From SHLQ01 sp964451305 (GTDB lineage: Bacteria > Actinomycetota > Acidimicrobiia > Acidimicrobiales > SHLQ01), in contig CAYVHV010000012.1 in NCBI GenBank assembly GCA_964451305.1, positions 1-64,000 of the forward strand: DNA of 64,000 nucleotides. The letters are read 5' to 3'. A model generated the notes under the pieces. That model was given only the letters and a program-made list of their open reading frames with translations, had not been told where the DNA came from and searched no databases. A program made the position numbers and the translations under genes. Each line of letters opens with the position of its first letter. Positions within the stretch are counted from its first letter, which is position 1. Below are positions 32,640 through 41,615 of the stretch, one piece after another.

Positions 32640-33339
32640 TTAGGAATTCAGTCGCCCAGAGGTCGCGTCAAGCACGACTGGGTCCCCGGTTGCGACACTC
32701 TTCGTGAGCCCACGAGTGTTGGTTATCGACGGCACCTGGGCGAACTGGCTCGTGTGTTCGGCACTCAAGACGCCATCACCACTCCCCCAGAGCAACACGG
32801 ACGGCTCCTCGATCGGCCCGAGCGAATTCCACCATGTCGGGGTCAACAGATCGAACATCACGCTGAACGCGTCGCACTCGACGTAGGCATCAAAGAAACG
32901 GTCGACGGTGTCCGAGGGAACGTCTGTGAAGCGGCGGCGGCCGACAGTCTTTGCCAACGGACTCGAGATCAGTGCCTTCGCAATCGCCCGAACCGGTTCG
33001 GGTCTCATGATCCTAGGGATCAGCCTCGTGTCGAGAGCCGGACCGACGAGCGAGTGAAAAAATGTAGCCGTCGGCCCAGCCAGTGGCTTGTGCAGCGCTG
33101 AGCAGAATCGAACCTCCGATCCCGTGGCCCATCACCACCCGAGGGCGCGGCAGCGCGTTGACCTGCTCGATCAACGCCGCAGCGAAGTCGTCTACCGACA
33201 GGGTGGCGTTTGGCAATGGCGTGCCACCAAAACCGGGGAGTGTGATGGGCACGATCGTCACATCGTCTGATGGGTGAAGGTCCATCAGTTCAAACCGATG
33301 CAGGCTCCCCCGATTTCCCGGGATTACCGCAAGATGCAT
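32640..33339 (-). pseudogene. Alpha/beta hydrolase, frameshifted at a homopolymer
   Basis: Two reading frames together encode one alpha/beta hydrolase of about 232 residues. The first part (33339 to about 33063) has LPGFGGTPLPNATLSVDDFAA and the nucleophile elbow VVMGHGIGGSILL. The second part continues in another frame with LVGPALDTRLIPRIMRPEPV through FDLLTPTWWNSLG to SVATGDPVVLD. Dropping one A from the run of six at about 33058-33063 (plus strand) restores a continuous frame. It is either a young pseudogene or a sequencing error. The usual elbow Ser (GxSxG) is Gly here, so the ancestor may already have lost normal hydrolase chemistry. Converges with the gene at 32063. Confidence 0.75.
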
Positions 33340-33370
33340 CTCATGACCTCACGCTCAAGAAACGTCAGAT

Positions 33371-34210
33371 CTATAGACCGGTGTGAATCTCCGGGAGGTC
33401 GTCAAAGACAGCGTCTCGCCCTTCGGCCTTCGCACCGAACGATTCCATCATGTCCGCGGGCTGGAACATACCCGTCTGCCAGGTTGCGATGTAGTGGAGC
33501 GAGTCGGCAACGGTGTGGTCACGGGTGTAGTTGATCGTCTCTTTCGTTCCATGAATTGCGAGCGGCGACTTCGACGCTATCCGTGCTGCGATGTCCATCA
33601 CGGCGTTGACCATGGTCTCCTGATCGGCGTACACCTCGTTGACCAGGCCCACTTCCTTCGCTCGTGCCGCTGGCATCCGATCGCCGGTGAAGGCCATCTC
33701 TCGGGCGATGCCTTCGGGGATGATCTTTGGCAGCCGCTGCAAGGTTCCGACATCGGCGGTCATGCCGATGTTGATCTCATGGATGCAGAACCACGAGTCC
33801 TCGGTCGCATAACGCATATCGCACGCCGTGATCATGTCGACCCCAGCGCCGACGACGCCCCCTTGAGTCGCCACGAGAACGGGCATCCGAGCCCGCTCCA
33901 GCGCGTTAAATGTCTCTTGTAGGTGCAGCACGTTGTACCGGAAGACCGAACGAGCTCGGCCGACCTCGACGTCACCGTCGTCGTCGAGTGCCCCTCCGGT
34001 GAACACGCTGAGATCCATCCCAGCGGTGAAGTGTCTGCCGGTCGACGAGATGACGATGGCGCGTGCCGCACCCCGATTACTGATCTCATCGACGAGTTGA
34101 GGCAGTTCGCTCCAGAACTCGGGGATCATCGAGTTGAGTTCATCGGGTCGATTCAGCACGATGTGCGCAATAGAATCGGACTCGGTTACCTCAAAACACA
34201 TGTTTCCCAT
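33371..34210 (-). CDS. Enoyl-CoA hydratase/isomerase, dienoyl-CoA-isomerase-like
   Basis: A 279-residue crotonase. The oxyanion-hole segments are GRHFTAGMDLSVF and QGGVVGAGVDMITACDMRYA. The segment EINIGMTADVGTLQRLPK closely resembles delta3,5-delta2,4-dienoyl-CoA isomerase (ECH1), whose catalytic acids lie here. A role in breaking down unsaturated fatty acids fits with etfBA and the acyl-CoA dehydrogenase elsewhere in the window. The ATG at 34210 is used; one at 34201 is also possible. It lies 9 bp after the kinase gene at 34220 and is probably cotranscribed. Confidence 0.87.
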   Translation of the reverse strand: MGNMCFEVTESDSIAHIVLNRPDELNSMIPEFWSELPQLVDEISNRGAARAIVISSTGRHFTAGMDLSVFTGGALDDDGDVEVGRARSVFRYNVLHLQETFNALERARMPVLVATQGGVVGAGVDMITACDMRYATEDSWFCIHEINIGMTADVGTLQRLPKIIPEGIAREMAFTGDRMPAARAKEVGLVNEVYADQETMVNAVMDIAARIASKSPLAIHGTKETINYTRDHTVADSLHYIATWQTGMFQPADMMESFGAKAEGRDAVFDDLPEIHTGL

Positions 34211-34219
34211 GTCGGGAGA

Positions 34220-35197
34220 TTACTCGGCGCAGAAGTCCTTGAGTGACTGGAGCGGGCGCGCACCGATGTGGGTGATGATTTCAGCGGCTGCGCAGCTGCC
34301 CATCTGACCAGCAACATCGAGCGGCGCTCCGCTCGCTAACCCGGCGAGAACACCAGCGGCATAGAGGTCACCAGCACCGGTGGTATCGACGCGCTTTTCA
34401 ACCTCGACCACCGGAACACGAATCACGTCATCTTTGGTCACGATGATCGAACCATCGCGGCCTTGGGTGATGCACGCGGTTTCGGTGAGGTCCCGAACGC
34501 CAGCGATGAGCGCATCGTGATCTTCGGTACCGAGCAGCGAAACCACTTCGTCCTGGTTGCCGAAGAGCAACGTGACACGGTCAGCAATGAGCGAAAGCCA
34601 CTCGTCTCGATGACGGTCGACCGCGAAAGGATCAGAAAGCGTGAGCGATGCGGTAACCCCGTTGTCCTTTGCGATATCCATCGCATGTCGGATTGCTTGC
34701 TTGGCCTCTTCGAGGTCCCACAAGTATCCCTCGCAGTAGAGGATCTTCGACCCAGCGACGAGGCCCTCATCGATATCGCTTTTCGTCAACCTCGAGCTTG
34801 CCCCCAGGAACGTGTTCATCGTGCGCTCACCATCGGGGGTGACCTGAATCAAACAGCGCGCCGTTGCTGGCCCAGCGTTCGCCGGGGCGACATCGAACTG
34901 GACCCCGGTATCGCGAATTCCTTGGACGAACGCATCGCCGAGTTCGTCGTCTCGAATCTTGCCGACATAGGCAGCGCCGATCCCGAACGACGCGACTCCG
35001 ACCATCGTGTTGGCTGCGGAGCCGCCGGATTCCTTCAGCCCATCGGGCATGAGAGCGGTGAGCGTTTCGGCACGTGGTTCATCGATGAGCGTCATCGATC
35101 CACGGTTGAGGTCATGGTCCGCAATGAAGCTGTTGGGTACCTGACCGATCACGTCGACGATGGCGTTACCGACGCCAACCACATCTGCAGTACTCAT
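34220..35197 (-). CDS. PfkB-family kinase, adenosine-kinase-like
   Basis: A 325-residue ribokinase-fold sugar/nucleoside kinase. The N-terminus VVGVGNAIVDVIGQV, the GGSAANTMVGVASFG motif and the catalytic DTTGAGDLYAAGVLAG are clear. The overall pattern (FLGASSRLTKSDID, ILYCEGYLWDL) resembles bacterial adenosine kinase-like members more than ribokinase or fructokinase. With add and the Nup-type importer nearby, adenosine is a sensible but unproven substrate. The start has GAGGAG upstream. Confidence 0.85.
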   Translation of the reverse strand: MSTADVVGVGNAIVDVIGQVPNSFIADHDLNRGSMTLIDEPRAETLTALMPDGLKESGGSAANTMVGVASFGIGAAYVGKIRDDELGDAFVQGIRDTGVQFDVAPANAGPATARCLIQVTPDGERTMNTFLGASSRLTKSDIDEGLVAGSKILYCEGYLWDLEEAKQAIRHAMDIAKDNGVTASLTLSDPFAVDRHRDEWLSLIADRVTLLFGNQDEVVSLLGTEDHDALIAGVRDLTETACITQGRDGSIIVTKDDVIRVPVVEVEKRVDTTGAGDLYAAGVLAGLASGAPLDVAGQMGSCAAAEIITHIGARPLQSLKDFCAE

Positions 35198-35315
35198 TTA
35201 CTCGTCTCCTCGACGCCTTGGCACGGCCTCCGAAGGTACCATTCTGACCTCCGACCTCCACCATTCGCTCCCGGGTACATCGTCTGTCGATCCGGACCGC
35301 TCAATAAGGAAATCA

Positions 35316-37814
35316 ATGGCTCATCGCTTGCCCCGCACGATCCTTCCCGTTTCGTACAACGTCGAGATCCAACCCGACCTCGTCAGCCATTCCTTTCGTG
35401 GAGCTGTCACGGCGACGTGCGAGGTCGTCGAGGCAACGAACGAGCTGCGCTGCAACGTTGCCGACCTCACATTGAGTGATGTGACCATCGATGGCAAAGC
35501 GGTCTCCTTCACGATCGATGACGAATCCGAACAACTTGTGATCGACTTGGGAGCGGAACGAGCGCTGGGACCACTGACGTTCGCTGCATCATTCGAGGGA
35601 GAACTCAACGACGCTCTGAAGGGGTTCTATCGCTCGACCTTTACCGACGATGACGACGTCGAGCACACGATTGCGACAACACAGTTTCAGTCAACCGACG
35701 CTCGCCGAGCCTTCCCGTGTTGGGACGAGCCGGACATGAAGGCAACCTTCGAAATTACGCTCGTCGTCGACCCACGATTCACTGCGGTAAGCAACGGGGC
35801 CGAAGTCTCGCGGGAAGACCGCGATGACGGACTCGTCGCGATCGGCTTTGCCGAAACGATGAAGATGTCGACGTATCTCGTCGCCTTCGTCGTCGGCCCG
35901 CTCGAGATCTCAGAGCCCGCCTTCCACCGCGATGTGCCGATCCGCATCGTGCATCGTCCAGGTCAAGGCCACCTGACCGGGTTCGCGCTCGAGGTCGCAG
36001 TTCATGCCCTTGCCTACTTCGAGGACTACTACGGGATCCCCTACCCCGCGGACAAGCTCGACATGATCGCGCTGCCCGACTTCGCGATGGGCGCAATGGA
36101 GAACTTGGGGTGTGTCACCTACCGAGAGATCCTGCTCCTCGTCGATCCCGACGCTGCGACCCAACCCGAACTTCAGAACGTCGCCGATGTGATCAACCAT
36201 GAGCTCGCACACATGTGGTTTGGCGATCTGGTCACGATGGGATGGTGGAATGGCATCTGGCTGAACGAGGCGTTCGCAACCTTCATGGAGATGAAGGCGA
36301 CCGACGATCACCGTCCTGAATGGATGCGTTGGACGAGCTTTGGAATCAGCCGTTCTGCAGCGTTCGACATCGACAGTCTCGAAGCCACCCGCCCTATCGA
36401 GTTCCCGGTCGTATCACCCGAAGACGCCGAAGGCATGTTCGACCTGCTCACCTACGAAAAGGGGGCGGCGGTTGTTCGTATGCTCGAACAATGGCTTGGC
36501 GAAGAAACGTTCCGAGAGGGCATCCGCCACTACCTCGCAACCCACGCCTACGGGAACACCGAGACCCATCACCTGTGGGATGCACTCGAGCATATCTCGG
36601 GTCGGCCGGTCACCGCTGCAATGGAGACGTGGATCTTCCAAGGCGGGTACCCGGTCATCGAGGTGACCGCGGGTGAGCTACACCAGCGTCGATTTACCTA
36701 CACCGGAAAGGGCGAAGCGCAGACGTGGTCGGTTCCAGTGCAATTGCGGACGACGTCGGGAGATGTCCACACCGTGGAAGTCCACGAAGACACCGCCGAG
36801 CTTCCGGTGCCCGAATCGAGTGTCGCGACATACAACCACTCGGGCAACGGCTTCTTCCGAGTAAAGGTCCCACGCGAACAGCTGAAGGCCTACGGCGCAA
36901 GCGGCGTTGAGGGCCTCGCCCCCGTCGAACGTTTCGGACTGCTCGACGATTCGTGGACGTTGACCCTCGCCGGCGAAGTCGACCTCGCCGACTACCTCGC
37001 GCTCATCGGTGGATATTCGACCGAGACCGATGTATCGGTGTGGCAGCGTGCGATCGGTTCGTTGAGCTTCATCGATCACGTCGCATCGGACTCGGACCGG
37101 GCCGCGCTGGGCACCATGATCAATGCACTCATCGCTCCGACGCGAGACAAACTCGGTACTGAGCCGCCGGCAGGTGAGTCACCTCGAGACGGGCAGTTGC
37201 GCGGTTCGCTGTTCGCTGCGGCAGGCACGCTCACCGCCGACGGTTCAGACACTCGAAATACGGCGATCGCGTTTGCCCGCGAGATCCTTGCGGCCGACGC
37301 CCCCGATGCCGAGCTGCGAAGCGCTGCGGTGAAGATCGTGGCGGCCAACGGCACCGACGACGACTTTGCGACATTCCGCTCTGGATTCGAAACCGCTTCT
37401 ACTCCCCAAGATGAGATCCGTAACCTCTACGCGTTGCCCGCCTTCCCCAGTTCGACCCATATCGACACGGTTGTATCGATGGCGCTCGACGGGTCGATCC
37501 GCACACAGAACGCGCCGTTCGTTCTCGCTCAAGCATTGATGAGCCGCGACCACGGTGCGGCCACGTGGGACCGGATCAGTCGCAGCTGGGACGATGTCAA
37601 CGAACAGTTCCCGTCAAATACGATCGTGCGCATGCTGACCGGCATCCGCTGGCTGACCAACGAAGACACCCGTACATTGGTACGAGACTTCTTTACCGAC
37701 CGCGAGATCCCACAGGGTCAAAAGCAGCTCGATCAGCACCTCGAACGCCTCGATGTCAACGCTGCATTTCAGACTCGCGTGCAACAGAACCTACAGGCAG
37801 CACTTCAGCGTTGA
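35316..37814 (+). CDS. pepN: Aminopeptidase N (M1 zinc metallopeptidase)
   Basis: An 832-residue M1 aminopeptidase that removes N-terminal residues from peptides in the cytosol. It has the exopeptidase motif AMGAMENLG and the zinc site HELAHMWFGDLVTMGWW with the third ligand Glu in WLNEAFATFME. The C-terminal ERAP1-like helical domain is complete. The ATG at 35316 has AAGGA 5 bp upstream; the open frame upstream overlaps the divergent kinase gene. The metallophosphoesterase start overlaps its stop (TTGA). Confidence 0.95.
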   Translation: MAHRLPRTILPVSYNVEIQPDLVSHSFRGAVTATCEVVEATNELRCNVADLTLSDVTIDGKAVSFTIDDESEQLVIDLGAERALGPLTFAASFEGELNDALKGFYRSTFTDDDDVEHTIATTQFQSTDARRAFPCWDEPDMKATFEITLVVDPRFTAVSNGAEVSREDRDDGLVAIGFAETMKMSTYLVAFVVGPLEISEPAFHRDVPIRIVHRPGQGHLTGFALEVAVHALAYFEDYYGIPYPADKLDMIALPDFAMGAMENLGCVTYREILLLVDPDAATQPELQNVADVINHELAHMWFGDLVTMGWWNGIWLNEAFATFMEMKATDDHRPEWMRWTSFGISRSAAFDIDSLEATRPIEFPVVSPEDAEGMFDLLTYEKGAAVVRMLEQWLGEETFREGIRHYLATHAYGNTETHHLWDALEHISGRPVTAAMETWIFQGGYPVIEVTAGELHQRRFTYTGKGEAQTWSVPVQLRTTSGDVHTVEVHEDTAELPVPESSVATYNHSGNGFFRVKVPREQLKAYGASGVEGLAPVERFGLLDDSWTLTLAGEVDLADYLALIGGYSTETDVSVWQRAIGSLSFIDHVASDSDRAALGTMINALIAPTRDKLGTEPPAGESPRDGQLRGSLFAAAGTLTADGSDTRNTAIAFAREILAADAPDAELRSAAVKIVAANGTDDDFATFRSGFETASTPQDEIRNLYALPAFPSSTHIDTVVSMALDGSIRTQNAPFVLAQALMSRDHGAATWDRISRSWDDVNEQFPSNTIVRMLTGIRWLTNEDTRTLVRDFFTDREIPQGQKQLDQHLERLDVNAAFQTRVQQNLQAALQR

Positions 37815-38959
37815 GCACTCCCGCCCGAAGGCTCCGGCCACCATTTTCATCACTCGACGAGCACGAGGTCTTTGCCGTCGAAGCCGAAGACGTCCAGCTA
37901 TGTGTTCGATCGAGCTCAGACGAGGTCGTGGTGGCCGTTGCTGGTCAGCGGGTAGCGGCGAGAACCCAAGACGGTGTTGCCGTCGTGTCGATCGGTGATT
38001 TGCACCCAAATACGACCTATGTGGCATCGCTCGAAACCGGTCGAGGCGACCGCGCTGCACAGCTTTCGTTCACGACGCGGCCCGCTCTCTTGGGAGCCAC
38101 CACCAAGTTCGCCACCATCTCCGACGTTCATCTCGGAGCAACCGACTTTGGTGGCGCACCTTCGGTCTCCGAACCTGCAGGAACCACTCCGCCGTTCGCG
38201 TTACGTTGCGCCGCTGCGGCGGTGAGCGAAGCGATTGCGTGGGGTGCAGAAGCACTTCTCATCAAAGGCGACCTCACCGATACCGGATCGGATGAAGACT
38301 GGGGACTCGCACACGAGCTCCTCGACGATCTTCCAATACCGGTAATGGCGACGTGGGGAAACCACGACGTGTGGAAGACCCGCGACATCGATCCAAGCGA
38401 CGCTGCCAGGACGTTCTCGTTTGCGTCGGGCCCCGTCATCACCGCCGAACTTGGCCCGATCCGAATCGTGCTCGCTGACACGTCGATGCCGGACAAAGGA
38501 ATGGGTGACCTCGCCCAACACGCCGACCAGATGCTCCAGTACGCCGATACCGATCGGCCGGTCTTCCTCGGCATTCATCACAACATCATGCGGACACCGG
38601 TCCCGTGGTTCTGGCCAGCGGGCATTCCATCGACCAACGCCGCACCGGTGCTCGCCGAACTTGCCCGAGTGAACCCCAACACGTTCATTAGCTCAGGGCA
38701 CACCCATCGCAATCGACGCCACCATGTCGGCCCAAACCGTGGGCTCACCTTTACCGAGGTCTCCGCAACAGCGGACTATCCCGGTGCCTGGGCCGGCTAT
38801 GAGGTCTCCGAAGACATGATTCGCCAGACGGTCCGCCGTACCGCAGCACCCGAAGCGCTCAACTGGAGCGAGCGTCACCGAAGCGCCATCAACGGCGTCT
38901 GGGCCCGTTGGGCCCAAGGTCGCCTCGATGACCGTTGCGTAGACGTGGCGATCACCTAG
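37811..38959 (+). CDS. Metallophosphoesterase with N-terminal fibronectin-like domain
   Basis: A 382-residue calcineurin-type phosphoesterase. Metal-binding motifs are ISDVHLG, IKGDLTDTG, WGNHDVW, GIHHNI and SSGHTHRNRR in the right order. The N-terminal 90 residues (VQLCVRSSSDEVV, GDLHPNTTYVASLET) look like the fibronectin-type domain of purple acid phosphatases, but no signal peptide is present. The TTG at 37811 overlaps the pepN stop and suggests coupling. Substrate unknown. Confidence 0.8.
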   Translation: MSTPARRLRPPFSSLDEHEVFAVEAEDVQLCVRSSSDEVVVAVAGQRVAARTQDGVAVVSIGDLHPNTTYVASLETGRGDRAAQLSFTTRPALLGATTKFATISDVHLGATDFGGAPSVSEPAGTTPPFALRCAAAAVSEAIAWGAEALLIKGDLTDTGSDEDWGLAHELLDDLPIPVMATWGNHDVWKTRDIDPSDAARTFSFASGPVITAELGPIRIVLADTSMPDKGMGDLAQHADQMLQYADTDRPVFLGIHHNIMRTPVPWFWPAGIPSTNAAPVLAELARVNPNTFISSGHTHRNRRHHVGPNRGLTFTEVSATADYPGAWAGYEVSEDMIRQTVRRTAAPEALNWSERHRSAINGVWARWAQGRLDDRCVDVAIT

Positions 38960-39023
38960 ATCGGCATACCGCGCCGATGCCACAAACGCTCGTCGGCAGC
39001 GGCCGAAGAATCCCCCTAGTGGC

Positions 39024-39029
39024 TAATCT
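39024..39029 (+). promoter_or_regulatory. -10 box TAATCT ahead of the DUF480 fusion
   Basis: TAATCT lies 8 nt before the ATG at 39038. It would drive the fusion gene and the overlapping selenoprotein candidate. Confidence 0.45.
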
Positions 39030-39037
39030 CACCGAGT

Positions 39038-40297
39038 ATGAACTTTGACCTATCGGCAATCGAGCTCCGGGTGATGTGTGCGTTGGCGGAAAAAGAGTCG
39101 ACGACACCGGATCAGTATCCGCTGAGCACGAACGCCCTTCGCTCGGCGTGCAATCAAAAGACGAGCCGCGATCCAATCACCGATGTCTCCGAAGCCGACA
39201 TCGAATCAACCATCTTGTCGTTACGAGAGCGCGGTCTCGTTCGCAGCCTGAAACCGACAGGTTCGCGGAGTTGGAAACATCGCCAAACCCTGCCCGAAGT
39301 CCTTCCGCTCACCGACGGCGAGTTGGCGCTGGTGACCGTGCTTGGGTTGCGCGGTCCGCAAACTCCTGGTGAACTCCGCCAGCGCACCGAGCGCATTTCC
39401 TCCTTCGAATCGGTCGAAGAATTAGAGGGCACACTCCAGGGTCTCGCGAACCGGGACAACCCTGTCGTAGAGAACCTCGGACGCGAGCCCGGCCAAAGCC
39501 AAGACCGCTGGATGCATCGTCTAAGCAGCGACACCCAAAGTCCTCAGCAGGGTCGCCAGCGCGTGATGGCAGCGGAGTTCGCTGCACTGCACGAGTCGGG
39601 ATTCTTTGCGCTCCCCAACCCGTGGGACCTCATGTCGGCCAAAGCCATGGAGGCTGCCGGTGCCAAAGCGGTCGCGACGAGTAGCGCTGCGTTAGCCGCA
39701 GTTCTCGGCAAGGATGACTATGGGATCGAGCGCTCCGAGCTGGTCGACCATGTCGCTCAACTCGCGGAACACCTCTCCATCCCGGTACACGTCGATAGCG
39801 AACAGCTCTTCCCGAACGACCCCGGTGGTATTGCCGAGACGGTTCGACTGCTCGCAGGCGCGGGAGCGGCGGGGGTCTCTATTGAAGACTTTGATCCCGC
39901 AACCGAATCGATCATCGATCGGTCAGCGGCCATCGAGGCCGTCACCGAAGCTGTCGACGCGTGTCGTCAGCATCATCTCGTGCTCACCGCGCGCCATGAG
40001 AGTCACCTCTATGGTCCTGCCTCGCTCGACGAAACCATCGAGTGTTTATCGGCATATGCCGACGCCGGCGCGGACTGTGTGTACGCCCCAGGCCTCACCG
40101 ACACGGACGAGATCCAACGGCTGGTTGAAAACGTTGGGGCGCCGGTCAACGTGCTGGCGTTACCCGACGCTCCAGAAAGCGAGTTCCTCGAGTTGATTGG
40201 CGTTCGCCGAGCATCCACGGGATCGCTGCTGTTCCGAAACGTCGAACGAACTATGGTGGCGGCGATAACCAACTTCCTCGGAAACGGATCACTATGA
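39038..40297 (+). CDS. Fusion of DUF480 (YceH) with PEP-mutase/isocitrate-lyase domain
   Basis: A 419-residue two-domain protein. Residues 1 to about 165 match DUF480/YceH: VMCALAEKESTTPDQYPLST, LRSACNQKTSRDP and VTVLGLRGPQTPGELRQR, which form paired winged helices. Residues about 177-419 match the phosphoenolpyruvate mutase/isocitrate lyase superfamily: FALPNPWDLMSAKAMEAAGA, TSSAALAAVLG, GAAGVSIEDFDPA and VLTARHESHLYG. The usual metal-site region reads HVDSEQLFPNDP. An in-frame ATG at 39566 could start the second domain alone. The last bases overlap the next gene (ATGA). The enzyme's substrate is unknown. Confidence 0.85.
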   Translation: MNFDLSAIELRVMCALAEKESTTPDQYPLSTNALRSACNQKTSRDPITDVSEADIESTILSLRERGLVRSLKPTGSRSWKHRQTLPEVLPLTDGELALVTVLGLRGPQTPGELRQRTERISSFESVEELEGTLQGLANRDNPVVENLGREPGQSQDRWMHRLSSDTQSPQQGRQRVMAAEFAALHESGFFALPNPWDLMSAKAMEAAGAKAVATSSAALAAVLGKDDYGIERSELVDHVAQLAEHLSIPVHVDSEQLFPNDPGGIAETVRLLAGAGAAGVSIEDFDPATESIIDRSAAIEAVTEAVDACRQHHLVLTARHESHLYGPASLDETIECLSAYADAGADCVYAPGLTDTDEIQRLVENVGAPVNVLALPDAPESEFLELIGVRRASTGSLLFRNVERTMVAAITNFLGNGSL

Positions 40298-40944
40298 CCA
40301 CCACCGATAGCGACGAAACTCCCGCTCGGCCCGTTCACCTGACCGTCTATTCGGACTTTCTCTGACCGTGGTGCTACGTCGGGACCGTGCGTCTCGACAA
40401 GCTGCAAGAACAGATGGGTGACCGAATCACCGTCGAGTGGAAGTCCTTTCTATTGCGAGCGGAGCCAAAGACGGACGATCACGATGCGTTCGTCGAGTAC
40501 ACAACGTCGTGGCTGCGCCCGGCCGAGATGGAGGCCGAAGCACACTTCACCGTCTGGGCGAGTGCCGAAAGCCAACCCGATTCGAGCATTCCGGCCCAGG
40601 TCGCGTTCAAAACTGTCGAGGCGATCGCTCCCGAGCTCGCCAAGCCGTTCCACGACCGGCTGATGACCGCATACTTCACCGAGAACCGCAATATCTCAAA
40701 TAGCGACGTCCTCATGGAACTCGCTGGCGACGTGGGGGTCGATACCGCCGCTCTTGAAGAAGCGGGCCGAAGCCGCCGTGACGAGTTCACTCAGCTCGTG
40801 ATCGACGAACACAACAGCGCAATGTCCCACAACGTCACCGGGATACCCACCGTGCTGTTTGAGAATCAGTTCCCCGTGCCGGGCGCGCAACCGCTCGCCG
40901 CATATGTGGACATCGTCGAACGGATCGAAGCGCACTTCGCGTAG
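40294..40944 (+). CDS. DsbA/FrnE-like thioredoxin-fold protein, probable selenoprotein (TGA = Sec)
   Basis: A 216-residue DsbA/FrnE-family oxidoreductase if codon 24 (TGA, 40363-40365) is read as selenocysteine. The N-terminal reading PVHLTVYSDFL-U-PWCYVG lines up with the family motif SDxxCPWCYxG, with Sec replacing the first active-site Cys. The rest is intact: FHDRLMTAYFTENRNIS, then GIPTVLFENQFPVPGAQP with the cis-Pro loop, and an open frame to 40944. The ATG overlaps the stop of the preceding gene (ATGA), which supports this start. A hairpin 13-33 nt after the TGA has the form of a bacterial SECIS. A GTG at 40387 could only yield a protein lacking the redox site. No signal peptide, so cytosolic. 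A nonsense mutation is the alternative. Confidence 0.75.
40378..40398 (+). promoter_or_regulatory. Putative bacterial SECIS hairpin
   Basis: GTCGGGAC (40378-40385) pairs with GTCTCGAC (40391-40398) over 8 bp including one G-U, with apical loop CGTGC. The loop begins 20 nt after the TGA (40363-40365), inside the 16-37 nt window described for bacterial SECIS elements, and has a G in its first two positions as the model requires. SelB should bind here. Confidence 0.6.
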
Positions 40945-41005
40945 CTGTGACCTGACCTGCTCGCGAGCGTTGACTACGGTGTGGCTGAACCGGCGGCTTT
41001 GACAC

Positions 41006-41599
41006 ATGACTTTCTCTTTCGAACCACAACTGATCAAACAGGACTCGGCGGTTCCCCTCAGAATGATGACCGGCGGCTGGATAGCTGGCGCTGCGATCAT
41101 CTTGCTCATCGGACCGGTAGCAAACCGGCTCATTGCATTCATGGGAATCTCCTTGATCGCCGGGGGCTTGATCGCGCTTCACCTGCGTGGCACTCGCATG
41201 TGGCGGATGGTCCTCGGCGCGAGCGCTGGGGCTGTCGCTGCGTGGCTCGGCTTTCGTTTCGCATTCTCCGATCGACTACTCCCAGCGACCAGCGACCCGC
41301 TCGAGCTGGCAAATACCGATCTGCTCTTCGCCGTCGCCCTCGGTCTTTGTGTCCTTTCGATTGGTCTCGGCGGAGTGCTCGAGGCGGTCCGCGCACAGGG
41401 AACGCCGGGCTCATCTCCCGTTCCGGTCAAGATCTTCCTCATCGTCGTCGGCCTATTTATTACCGCGGCGATTGCGAGCGGCGCTGGGGTCTCTATGGGA
41501 ATCACCCTCCTGCTCGCCATCGGTGCTGCTGCTGGACTGAGCGCTATGGCCTTCCTCCGAAGAGAACGTCCGGCGAGCGACTTCGTCCCACAACCCTGA
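41006..41599 (+). CDS. Multi-pass membrane protein, unknown
   Basis: A 197-residue protein with about six hydrophobic helices (for example AGAAIILLIGPVANRLIAF, DLLFAVALGLCVLSIGLGGV, ITLLLAIGAAAGLSAMAFL). Basic residues on the loops and tail suggest both ends are cytoplasmic. No motif was recognised. It precedes the glycosyltransferase block by 16 bp, so it could be part of that operon, although the next gene has its own promoter box. Confidence 0.75.
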   Translation: MTFSFEPQLIKQDSAVPLRMMTGGWIAGAAIILLIGPVANRLIAFMGISLIAGGLIALHLRGTRMWRMVLGASAGAVAAWLGFRFAFSDRLLPATSDPLELANTDLLFAVALGLCVLSIGLGGVLEAVRAQGTPGSSPVPVKIFLIVVGLFITAAIASGAGVSMGITLLLAIGAAAGLSAMAFLRRERPASDFVPQP

Positions 41600-41603
41600 C
41601 GGC

Positions 41604-41609
41604 TAGCCT
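41604..41609 (+). promoter_or_regulatory. -10 box TAGCCT, leaderless-type
   Basis: TAGCCT, 6 nt before the GTG at 41616. Confidence 0.5.
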
Positions 41610-41615
41610 CTCGGC

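Noticed and set aside
34463..35479. 338-codon plus-strand frame opposite the PfkB kinase
   Set aside because: Antisense to a complete kinase with catalytic motifs; would also overlap the start of pepN.
40387..40944. Reading the DsbA/FrnE-like gene from GTG 40387 as an ordinary shorter protein
   Set aside because: It would lack the first strand and the whole redox motif that the upstream in-frame part supplies, and has no ribosome-binding site; the TGA read-through is more economical.
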